Source: Anthopleura xanthogrammica (Eukaryota > Cnidaria > Anthozoa > Actiniaria > Actiniidae). Taken from it: 64,000 nt of DNA. The notes beneath the pieces are model-generated. The model ran no database searches, was not told the DNA's origin, and was given only the letters and a program-made list of their open reading frames with translations. The translations under genes and the position numbers were made by a program. Below are positions 33,197-45,100 of the stretch, piece after piece. Numbering within the stretch: position 1 is the first letter of the stretch; every line of letters begins with the position of its first letter. The stretch lies in assembly GCA_964019055.1 (NCBI GenBank), contig OZ025206.1, positions 5,961,617-6,025,616 of the forward strand, in the 5' to 3' direction.

Positions 33197-36100
33197 ATGT
33201 CAGAAGAAGAAGGATCGCTGGTAACTGACAGCGATAGGGCAGAACAGGACAATAATGCCAAGGCCGGGTTTGTATTCGATCAGTGTATTATTCAGTTTAA
33301 CATTTAACCATTATTTACTTTTGTATTCAATATCATTTATTGTTCATAACAAATCAGTGCGCTGAAATGGCCTGTTTATCATACAGTTCTTCAATAAGAT
33401 CGTAATATCAAATACTCATTATACTGGCTCTAGTTTTATGTAAATAACCTAAATTTACTTCAGAATATGATCGACTGCATTTGGAACAGCTAAAGCCATG
33501 ACTAACCGATTGATTTTAAATCAAAGTGGAAATAAATCTTCGAATACTTTCATTTTGATATTAAAATTTTTACGCTTTAATAATAATAAAAAGATGGTAT
33601 GATATGCACGGTATGATTTTCATTTATGTCGAGTCATGTTGGTTGGATGTCCAGAGAACGAATATTTAGTTTATAAAGTGTTTATACAATTAGTTTATTC
33701 AATGCTGATAGCTGTAACAGATTCTTAAATAGCCGGTCGACTCTGGGGCCAATGTCCTACAGGTTGCTCACATTTCACTTTCTTAGTTTAAACGCCTTTA
33801 TACGTTTTAAAATAATTAAATAATTAAAGGGGCACTTGGATGAAAATTGAAAATGACTTGAAACTTGGTCAAACTTATCCATATGGTCCCAATAGTAGCC
33901 AAGCAACATATTTTCTTCACAGTCAAAAGTGGCGGTTAAAAATTATCAGTTATTTGTAGCATCTAAATTGTAAGTAAATGTCGTAACCCTATTGTTCTTT
34001 TCGGTTTTAAACCAAAATTTCTCAACTGCAAGTGGCTCCCAAGCTAAAATATTTGCAAATCTGGTTTTCATAATCATGTTTAAGTCATATTATCTTCGAA
34101 TATTTGAGTTATTCGGACTTTCAAAAAATTAGTCGTTTTCATCCAAGTGCCCTATTAACTAATTTTGAAAAATAATTAAAATTTGCTTGATGTCGCTCAA
34201 CACAGCAACATCGAACACTTTCCAGTAGTCTGATGATTTTGGTCACCAATATTTTAGGGCCTCTTTCAAATGTATTCCTATAACACAACGCACTCTTTCT
34301 CCGAGAGCATTTTAAATTTCCAAAACTCGAGTTTGCAAGGTTCAAATTTCAATAATCCTTTGAAACTGCCTTGAAGCCTCGCCTGAGTGCTTTGTGCGTG
34401 ACCAGTGAACCGATGAATGAATAGATAGATCTTTATTTTAAAATAATTGGAATTTAAAAAAAAGACTTTTTTAGTCCCCCACTTCCCCCCAATGGCTTAA
34501 TAAATGAATTTTCCCTTGTTCTTATTGTGTTGCGCTTTTCGTTTTTTCCTAGACTCGAAACCACAATCAAATCACAAGAAGCAGAACTCAATGATTTACG
34601 GAGCAGTGGAGGAATAAGCAATACTCACGACTCAACACTCGATTCGTCTTCTCAAACTCCAGAATCCCCACCTCCTCAGGGGTTAGTCAGGTCACCATCC
34701 TCAGGTCGAGGCACAGCGTACACACTGCGTGAGACTGGTACCGATCCTGTATTTGAATTGACCGAGCGACCAGACACATTGTCACGTGCAACGAGTCCCA
34801 TAAAACTTGATACTTTATCACGAGCAACAAGTCCTTGGAAACCAAACACGTCATCTCGGGCAACGAGCACTTTGAAGTCTCGTAGTCCGTCAAGTTCATC
34901 GATCCAATCAAAAGATAACTCTGAGAGACCATCGACTGGTATGTCTGAGTCAAATGACACGCGGGATGTACCAGCAACAGAACCAGATGACACAGTAAGC
35001 AATCTTTGCAGTTGTTGATGTCAGTTGTTGTCCTTGTGTTGCTATTGTTGCTGTTGCTGTTACTGCTGTTGATAGATAGATATATAATACGTATATTCAC
35101 GCCTCTTGCAGTAATTGCTGAATTACAGGCTGGGTCAGTACTAGCATACATACTTATTACATAGATATGTGATGTTACTCGTATTTACTGTTGTCGGTTT
35201 CTGCTGCTACTGGAAATATGCTCATCGTTGTTGCTGTTGCTGTTTCTGTTGATGTGGTCATTGCTGTTGCTGCTGTTTATATATTATCATTGTTACTATA
35301 TATTGTTGCTGCTGCTATTGGTAATGTGTATTGTTGCATTGTTGCCGCTGTTACTGGTTTTGATATTGCCATTGTTTCTGTTGCAACTGTTTTCAGTTGC
35401 TTTAGTTGCCACCAACGTTGTTGACATTGACTGTTTGATCTTCCAAAGGACAAAACAGATGAGTACCAAGACGACTTTCAGTCAGATTCTGATACCGCAA
35501 AAAGCAATGAGAACGAAGAGCCTACAAATGAATCGGTCACCAAGAAGGATGGCGATGTCGAAAATAGTGAGAACACAGTAGATGAACATCAGCATAATGG
35601 GTAAGAGGTAACCTTTGCTTGTACAGCAAGGTGAAGTTTGACAAATGAAACTCCTAACTGCACAACGTTGAAAGTTTTCCCCACTAATTTTTAATAACTT
35701 TTGAATATTGAATAACTTAACACGCTTCTTTAAATAATGAAGATATCTTTGAAAATCTCTTTGTTTGCTATTATTATAATGGCAGGAAGTGAAGAAACAC
35801 TTATTTAATTTCAGAATCGAAGAAGTAGAAACACCAAACAAAGGGAAGCAAAAAGAAAACAAGCAAGAAAAACAGAAAAACAAGGGAAAACCAAGTAACA
35901 GGTAAATGATGAGGAAAAAAAGTCCCGATTGCACGACACACTGTACTAAATTATATTATGTCACAGGGCCCGATATAGAATTATTTTTGGTAGTGGAAAG
36001 TGGCTCCAAAATGTACGGGAGAAATATATATTGCACTTGTGAAAAGCGCATTTTGCTTAATGTATTTTCTCTCGAAGAATTGTTCTTCTTCAGGAAACTA

Positions 36101-39100
36101 GTCCCTCATTTTCGAAGCATTCTGGGGAGCCCAGTGAATCTCTGGGGCTAGATACGATCAACAATGTTGCTCTTGCCAAAAACGCATTTTCTCCAGCTGC
36201 ATTTCCTATCGTATCAGTAGCGCCACGTTTTTGGAGCAGAGGCTTAGGGATGCACTTGAAAAAATAAGCTTGACCAATGGGGTAATTTTCCTTTATGATT
36301 TTGTATGATAATTTGGAAATCCTATTACCAACTCACGGCTTGTCTTTATTGTGTGTGACTAAGGGCTGGCAAGAAAGTTTCTGGTAGTCGTAAAGACAAA
36401 GACCGATCCAGTCGTATCAGTCGTGCATCTGAGACCAAGGGAACGAAAAAGGACGTCAAGGAAAAACCGAACAGGAACACCAGGACTCAGGAAATTAAGG
36501 ATCAGAATACAGAAAGGTACGTAAAGCATCGTACACATAAAAATGAAAGGTTTTTACTTTCTTAATGCACTCACCATATGATATACATTAGACCTCAGTG
36601 ACATAATTTGAATGGTGGCATCTACGTGCATTCACTTCGGCATTCGATATTTGCAGGCATCGCCCTACATCATCAAATGGGGATTTTGCCCGCTGAATGG
36701 GTTTTGCTGAGGGAGAAAAACCGGAAAACCCTCGAAACCCTCGAAAACCCTCGGTACGACTAGCATCTCCGTTTCCAATTCAAGAGCCCCCACCCCCACG
36801 GGCGGGACGGGACGGAGGGGACTGCACTATTGTTACTACTTGTTACTACTAGTACTACAGCATCCTTAAGTCCCACAAAAGAATCGAGATTTTGGCGCTG
36901 TCTTAGAAACTGTGCAACTTGGATTCATGTTTCCAATTTCATAATCCATTCAATCAATCAAGAACTGCTTGACTTTCTTGCATGGTTCTTGATACTAGTG
37001 AGAATCATAGATCGATATCCATACATTTTAATTAGCACTAATTTTTCATGTTTTTTTTTGGATGTAATTCAGAAGCAAAAGTGTATCTTCAGCGACTTCT
37101 ACTACGCGACGAAAAGTGACAGAAGAAAGAGACAACAAGGAGGCGAGTAAAGGAATGTCTGCGCATGCGTCAAGACGTCCTGAAAAGAGAAGTACACAGT
37201 CAGTTGAGAAAAAGCCGAATAAAAACGTGAAAAATAAAGAAGAAGATGGAAAAGAAGATAGCAAAAGCACCGAAAGGTTTGAGCAATTTTTGGCATAGTC
37301 AAATTCATCATAAAGGAGCTGTTCATATGAATCAGATGGGTAGTGTAGCAGCAGTACACTCGCCTCTCACCTCTCACCTCTGAGGTCTCGGGCTCGATTC
37401 CTGGGAACGATATAACATATCAGTAGGATTTGTTGGGTCAGTCCCTTGGTTCGAGGGTATTTCTCCGGGTTCTCCGTTTCTCCGGTTCTCCAAAACACAA
37501 AACTTTCAATTCTAACTGGAGCTCGAGTTAATTAGATATAGCCTTGTCCTGACTTAGATTGTTTAAGATGTTGTTTCAGGGTTCCATAAAAAGTTTCGTT
37601 TTATAAGTCAGTTTCGTTTCCTTGCCTCCTTCAATTCCCTCCTTTCCTCCTCCCCTCCTCTCCTTCCTCCTGCCAGCAATACGAAATTATATTTTTATTC
37701 CACAAAATAACAGAAAAGATACGAGAGACGCAGTTAAGCACACAAGGCCCAAGTCCAGACCAAAACAAAGCCCCAACAATTCAGCAAGGTACGCCAATAA
37801 TGCTGCATTGACTCTGCAGCGCGCACTGCAATATGATTGCTTGACATACAAAAGAATATCAATATAATTAATTGACCACTCCAGGAGAGTTGTCAAATGC
37901 CTGCTGAATATGTGCAAAGGTTAATACAGGACGGTATAAAATAGTACAAAAACTTTCCTTTTTGAGACATTAACAAACAGTCGCTAGAAACTTTAAGAGG
38001 TTGGTCGCTTAATAGGGGGACACTAAATTGGTGTAAAAACCCTATTTTGCGACAACTGGGCAGTAAAAGGTTTTTTCTCCTTCTCAATGGAAGTTCTACG
38101 GTAACGCAATTTGTATCACGTAGTTCTCTAATTTGTTTGTTCTTAAAGGAAGCGAATGAGCAGAATGACCTCGCAGCGAGAGGGGTCTGGGAAGAGTGTT
38201 CATTGGTATTCTAGTGATGAAAGCTTAGCATCAAGCTCGTCAGAAAGTGAAGTTGATGAGGAACTCACTAGAAAATTAAGGCCCGATTTGTCCACAGAAT
38301 ACTGGGATCTTCACAAACTGGTGAAGTTTTTAAGGGTAAGTGAGGTCAGAGGAAGATTCATGTCTAGAGCGTTTAAGTGCTGTATCTTTGGCAATTCCCC
38401 AGCTGTTCGTTGTTCATTCGTTCACAGAAAGATTTCAAAAACAGGAAAGACCTTTATCATTTCCTATAAATGTAGAACAGCTTTCCAAGATGAGTTTGTT
38501 AAGCCATAATATTGCCATTTGAAAATTGCAATCATGTTTCCCTCCGTTCATCCGCCCATCCGTCCGTCCATCCATGCGTCCATTATCCCTCTGTCCGTCC
38601 GTCCGTCCGTCCCTCCGTCCCTCTGTCAATCTCCATCCATCAATCCGTCGATCGATCGATCCATTTGTCCTCCGTCCCTCCCTCCTTCTATCCATCCGTC
38701 TTTCCTTCCGACCACGTTTATTAGTATAAGTTTGATATGTCTGAACATTATGATTTAGCAATGGATAAACTGTTCAACAGGTAGGAAACCCAACTGTCAC
38801 AGTCATTGCTCTGTGCGCACTTCATGAATTCAATCTTGAACAAGAAATGACCCAAGTATCTATAATAGACCTTGATGGCATTAGTATCTTACTGAACCTG
38901 CTGAAGACAGACCACAGACCATGTATGGTACGTACAACACTGACAATATGAAATATCTAATACTATCACTAAAAGGTTGTCGGAACAGCAAGAAAGATGG
39001 GTTTTAAGACAGAGTTCATTAATTCCAAGACCGTATAAAAACAATTGGTATGCGTCATCTTTTAGATAAATAGAGCTAAAGTCGACCCTCCACACCGGCC

Positions 39101-42100
39101 ACCTCTACCCAACGACCAGGACGTTTCGTCCCGTTACCAACTCAGTGAATTCATACATATAATGTAACTAAAACCTCTCCACAATTGCCACCTTTCTACT
39201 TGGCAAGGCATTTGAGTAGACAGGAATTGGTTATGCTATGGCAAGCTCATAAACATATTGTAGAGGGATTAATGTGCCTATGAGACATCTGCTATATTTT
39301 CAGTATAGATTCTACATGAGGTGAGCTGTTGACTGGCCAGAAAAAAATTAAATAGTTTGAGTGATGTGTCTTGAAGTTATAAAGGTTTTTCCATGCCATA
39401 TGCTAATGGCTGTGGGAAGCATGTTAACACAAGCATGGAAAAGAAATGTTATAATATGTATTAAATGATACATCTTTTTTCAGGTTGGTTCTCTGAAAAT
39501 ATTGCGGCGTCTTTCAATCAGTAGAAGAGTAAACAACGAGATCTACCGTCTGGGAGGTAATCCACAGGATAGAGCAGTTTTCGTATATGACTGTGAAAAA
39601 CTCACGGCACGGATTGTCATTGTAATTGTAATTGTCGTCGCGTGTATGAAACTATTCGACACATGCCGTGCCCGCGCCGAGCTGTAACCGTGTGCCGTGA
39701 CTTTTCACACTCATACGAAATCTACTCTGTGTTTCTTTATTAAACAATATATAATGTAGCGGCATCTAATTAAAACAACCAAACAACAGGGTAGAAAAAA
39801 GATCTACTTTTCAAGCTAAGGATTAAAATTTGACGTAATTTGACGTTCGCAGGCATTGCTCAGGCACTTCTTTACTACGCACGCATATGCTTTTAATTCC
39901 GGTACGTTTTAAACCGGTAGTCGAAGCAGCGGAAATTAGAAATATCGCAGCATGAAATCAAAGATAACGGCCGCGTAAAGTTTTTTTGCTATGTTTTGAG
40001 TCAGTGAAAAAACCTACCCGTGATCAAAATAGTTCATACTATTATTTACGATAATCCTTTTTTTTTTTTTTAAAACAGAATTAAAAAAAAAAATAGAAAT
40101 TAAAATTTATAGAAAATTAATAAAGATCAATTGCTATTTTTATTTACGTCATCTTGTTCATTGAGACGCGTCCGCTCCTCAAACCCAGCGCATGCGCAGA
40201 CGTTTGACAGCAGTGCAGATTGATGCAAACCTTTTAAACGTTCACAGGCATTCAGCAGCTAATCAGATGTCTGAACAACAGATCAATTGAAATCCAGTCC
40301 ATCGCAGCCGAGACAGTCAGTAACTTCGTGTCGTTTCGCAAGGCATATAGCGCCATTAAGAAGTACGATGGAATTCCACTGCTGGTAATATACTGTATGA
40401 TCTTGTAGAACTTGCTTTTCTCAAGACCGATTTACGCGGCACGATTTTTCCTCACATCTGTCGGGCGCAACATGTTGACGACACGAATTGTTTCTTGTAA
40501 ATCGACCGTACAACGTGCTTACGACTGTGAATGGAAGCTAAACCTTGGCGTAAGCATGTTGCGCCCGACAGTTTTGAGGACTAATCATATCCATTTTGAA
40601 ATCATCAGCAAATCCTGCAATCTGATTGGCTACAAAGTGTGCGATTTAAGCATTAATTGCACTATTTTGAATCATTAATTGCATCATTTTGTCAACCAAT
40701 CACTTTTGAAGCTACATATAACTGTTGAGTATTTGAATATATTAAGTTTCAAAATGGATATGATTAATAGGTAATAGAACTGAGTGTCTTGCAATTTTGG
40801 GCTGAAATCACACTCGTGATTAACAAATTGCACTCCCGCTGCGCGGTCGTGCAATTTTGTAATCACTCTTGTGATTTCAGCCCAAATTGCACTCCACTCA
40901 GTTCAGTACCATTATAAATCGTATCTTGCATGTAAATTGGCCCTACAAAGGTCTTGTTAGAATCCGTCGTTTTCTTGGAATTAAATGTTATTCATGTTGA
41001 TCCGAATATTTATTTTTTTAGGTAAAGTTATTACAACCCAACAAAAATACAAAGCCATTAAGATACAGGGTCTATACAAAGACTGAGAACGCCAACACCC
41101 TCTGCCATAACGCGTGCAATGCATTGTGGAGCTGTAGCAGAAGCGACAAGAACATCGAAGCCATACGTAACGCGGGTGTAGTTCCTATTCTTGCATCATT
41201 GTTAAGGAAAGGACCAAGTGATGTGATACTTTCAACGGTTGGGATTATACAGGAGTGCTCTAGTGACGTAAGTTTTTCTTAAGTTTTCTCTCTATTGCGC
41301 ATGATCTAAAAAATAACAAGTCCGCATACATGACTACGAATTATAAACTCTTGATTTCCAAAAATTTGCTTTTTTCTTCCCCTCTTAATTGCTTTCTTTT
41401 TCTTCTTCTTCTTCTTTCTGTCTATATCTCACTTTATTTCCTTTCTTTTTTCTTCATTCCTTCCTTTCTTTCTCTCCTTTTCACTTTCTCTTTTCCTACC
41501 CTACTCATTTCTTCTATCGTTTCTTTTTCTTCTTGACTTCCTTCCGTCCTTTTTCTTCTTCTATATTGATAAAAAATATTCTTCTTCCTCAGGCATCTTT
41601 CCGTGAGGAGATCCGCAAGGAAGGCATCATAGAAGACGTTGTAGGGTTCTTACGCAAGGGTGAAAACGAACTAAGAACATTATGTGCAAACGCTATTTTC
41701 AAGGTTAGAAACACCATCAACCCAGCAAAGTATATAGGCATCCTTGCGCACTGTCTAAGAAAACACCGCAGTTAACCAATCAGAGCTCGCCTCGTGCGGC
41801 GACTGACTACCCAATGATATTTTGGTTTAATTTCTTAGTGTGGTGATGACGAAGAGACACAGAAACTTGTCCAAAAGCACAGAGGTCTGGATCCTTTGAT
41901 TCAAGTAGTGGCATCAAATGACAATAGTCAGGATAAGAAACTGCTGGGAGCAGTAGTAGGAGCGATATGGAAATGTGCCTCTAATAAAGAAAACTTGACA
42001 AGGTAGGTTTAGTCAAAAGTATCTTGAGATTCATACTATATATTTCACTTAATGACTCCCTGAATTACCACGAAGAAAGACGTAAATTAATAAATATTTA

Positions 42101-45100
42101 TCCTCAACTTCTTCTTCATCCTCTCCCGCAGACGCCACTCGATCTCTTTTATTGTGCAATTACATGAGGCAATTTTCTATGCAATTTGTCTCGTGATAAT
42201 TTTGAGTAAGGTCAATTCGTAAGCTAGAAGATTCATTTCATTCGTTGTACCGTGTAAACTCTCTTTCTAATTTGAATGCTTCTGGCAGGGCGTAGCGAGG
42301 ACCTAGATTCTGGGCGGGCACCTCCGCCAAAAGCGCCGAAGGGGGGGGGGGGGGGGGGGAGGGCACCCAGTACAAAACAAAGGCCAAAAAAGTCCAAAAA
42401 ATAGGTAAACAAACAATAACCTAATTACCAAAAGTTTTAGACCACTGGCTTCTTTGTAACTGGTAACCTTAATTTTAATGTCTGACCTTCTAGATTGGAA
42501 CAGTTTGATACACTGAGTCATTTGATTCGACATCTAAGAATGGAACAACCACACGATGTAAGTATTTATCTTAGTTAGATTACAATTTATAATAACATTC
42601 AGTGATCATGCGCCATTAGTACTTCATTAATCTTGACAGCAATAGTCCCCTTCACAGTTCCCTGCACCATCTTGAAAGGTAGCCGGGCCTTTGCATCGAA
42701 GCAAGACGATAGAGACATGCATGTGAATAATTGTCCAAGGTGTTAAAAAAGGCCTCTATCATTGCAAGGTCACCTCATGTCTCCTTCGATGCAAAGGCGA
42801 GGTTACCTTTCAAGATGGCACAGGGAACTTTGAAGGGGAATATTGAGAACTTGGGTTAACACTCTCAGGGGTGAGGATCGTAAATACCGGTACCAGATAG
42901 ATTGAATAAACGGTGAGTTTTTTTCTTGGCAGGTTGAGGCAAACATCATCGGCGCTCTGACTGAGTTCGCTTACAACAGACGTAACGTCTTAGCTCTCTA
43001 TGAAGAAGGAGTCCTTAACATCCTCATAAATAAACTGAACCTGACCATGCCAAATATTCTCATTAACTCGACCAAACTCATTGCATTGTGTGCTAAGGAA
43101 AAGATTCCAAGACAGTAAGTAGAGAAAAAATTAAGGCAAATTCAAAACCATTAAGTTAATCATTGATATTGATACTCTGACACAACCTCTGGGCTGATCA
43201 AAGTCAAGGCACGGTTAACTCACAGATCAAACCCTGAAACAACCAGCTCTGGGCTGATCTAAGTCAAGGCACGGCTAACTCATAGATCAAACCCTGAAAC
43301 AACCCGCTCTGGGCTGATCAAAGTCAGGGTACGGCTAAATCACATATTTAATTGGAACTTAAGATATTAGGTTTTCTGGATGGAGGAGCCCGTAGAAAAA
43401 CACTTGAATCAAGGCAGAGACCTAACAAACTTCACTCACTTGTGGCCGAGTCTAGGAATCGAAAGTGAGAACCCAAATGAGAGAAGCGAGTGTACTATAT
43501 AATGCTACGCCATACTTGATTCCCCAAGTGTAACCGTGATGCGTCTTAGGGTAGACTTTTAAAATTTAATGAACCGACGACACGGTACGGGCCGGGTATG
43601 GACGTCATAAGAAGGTCTACACGGGTGCTGTTCTCTAGGAATTTAGTAAGAGGTTATAAGATTTTCTTGCAATAAATGCTTAACATTTGTCCATTTTATT
43701 GCTACAGGGTGATCTTGACGAGTGATGGAGTGCGGTTACTGTGGTCTTTGTTAAAGTCACCCAACCATAAGGTAAAGCAGGATCAATACAATCAGCAATC
43801 CGTGTCCGTACGTCCTTGCATCTGTGCGTCCGTCCATCCATGCATGCATCTGTCCATCCACCAATCCATTCACCCATCCATCCTTCCATCAATGCAACCA
43901 ATCAATTTATCCACTGAATATCTATTGTGTCCACCTAAATATATATTCTTGTTGTGTCCAAGGTGGTTGCTAGTGCGGCTTATGGAATCGCAATGTGCGT
44001 ATCTGATGCTAAGGTAACACAACTTGACATTGTTCTTTATTCTAAACAATAATAACTTCAGAAGAAACTGTTGAGAAGAGTGGACAGTTATTGGTAGGCT
44101 TATCGGAAGGCCTTTTTTGTAGGCAGGTATTGGTAGACGTAAGAGTCCATAATCTTTGAGCTCAGTAGTAGTTAGAGGTTTAGATTAAAAAAGGGCGTAG
44201 GAATAATGACTATACATTACAACAGACATCACAACTGTCAGCAGTTTGATCAATAGGCAATGTGCATCAAAGCTCACAAAGCACTCTGGGAAAGAGAGTT
44301 CTTTAAAAAATAAAACAGGGAAATCAAAGGAACTGTCAGAAAAAAATACTCTGTTATTTTCGTTTGCTGAAATCCTTTTATTTCCATAGAAAATGTCGAA
44401 GGAAAAATTATCAGATGAATTTTTAGAGAAGCCAAAAAAGCGTAAGAACTCATTTTCCCATCATGCTTTGTGGTAGAATTTCGAGCTCATGCACATTGAA
44501 TATTGCGCATTAGCATTGACTTATCTCTCGCACTAGATAACTGACTCAACCACAACCAAACAACAACAACAACAACAACAACAACAGCAACAACAACAAC
44601 AGCAACAACAACAACAGCAACAACAACAACAGCAACAACAACAGCAACAACAATTTTTTTAACTCCAATGTAATAACAGGTCAGTCTTTGTTAAAGAGCC
44701 TTTTACATTGTATTTTCTGGTCTTTCGAGTTTTGCACACCTTTGAAATTTAACACTAGATCTTTTTATCTCAACCCAGGAATCAGCCGAAATTGTTCGCT
44801 CGTTTGTCGGTGGTCTGGAACTAGTGACTAATCTACTGAGATCCAATAAACGAGAGGTGAGTGATGTTTATTCGGCTGTACTGTTAATATATAATATACA
44901 AGACATAATACTAAGAAAGGAAGGAATTCAAAACGTCGGTCGAACGATAAGAGGGAAATGACAAGAAAGGGAATGGAAGGAGAGAGTTACGACTGTGGCG
45001 TATCTCAGTGGGGAGAATGGAATTCGAGGACAGGAAAAAATGAGAGGAAGAAGAAGAAGAAGAAGAAGAAGAAGAAGAAGAAGAAGAAGAAGAAGAAGAA

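Noticed and set aside
34676..35151. Minus-strand frames of 108 and 154 codons
   Set aside because: Antisense shadows of exon 2 of the ODAD2-like gene and of the TGY-rich intron.
35191..35581. Plus-strand frames of 77 and 117 codons rich in Val, Ala and Leu
   Set aside because: Produced by the TTG/CTG/TGC-rich intron 2; the true exon 3 is read in another phase.
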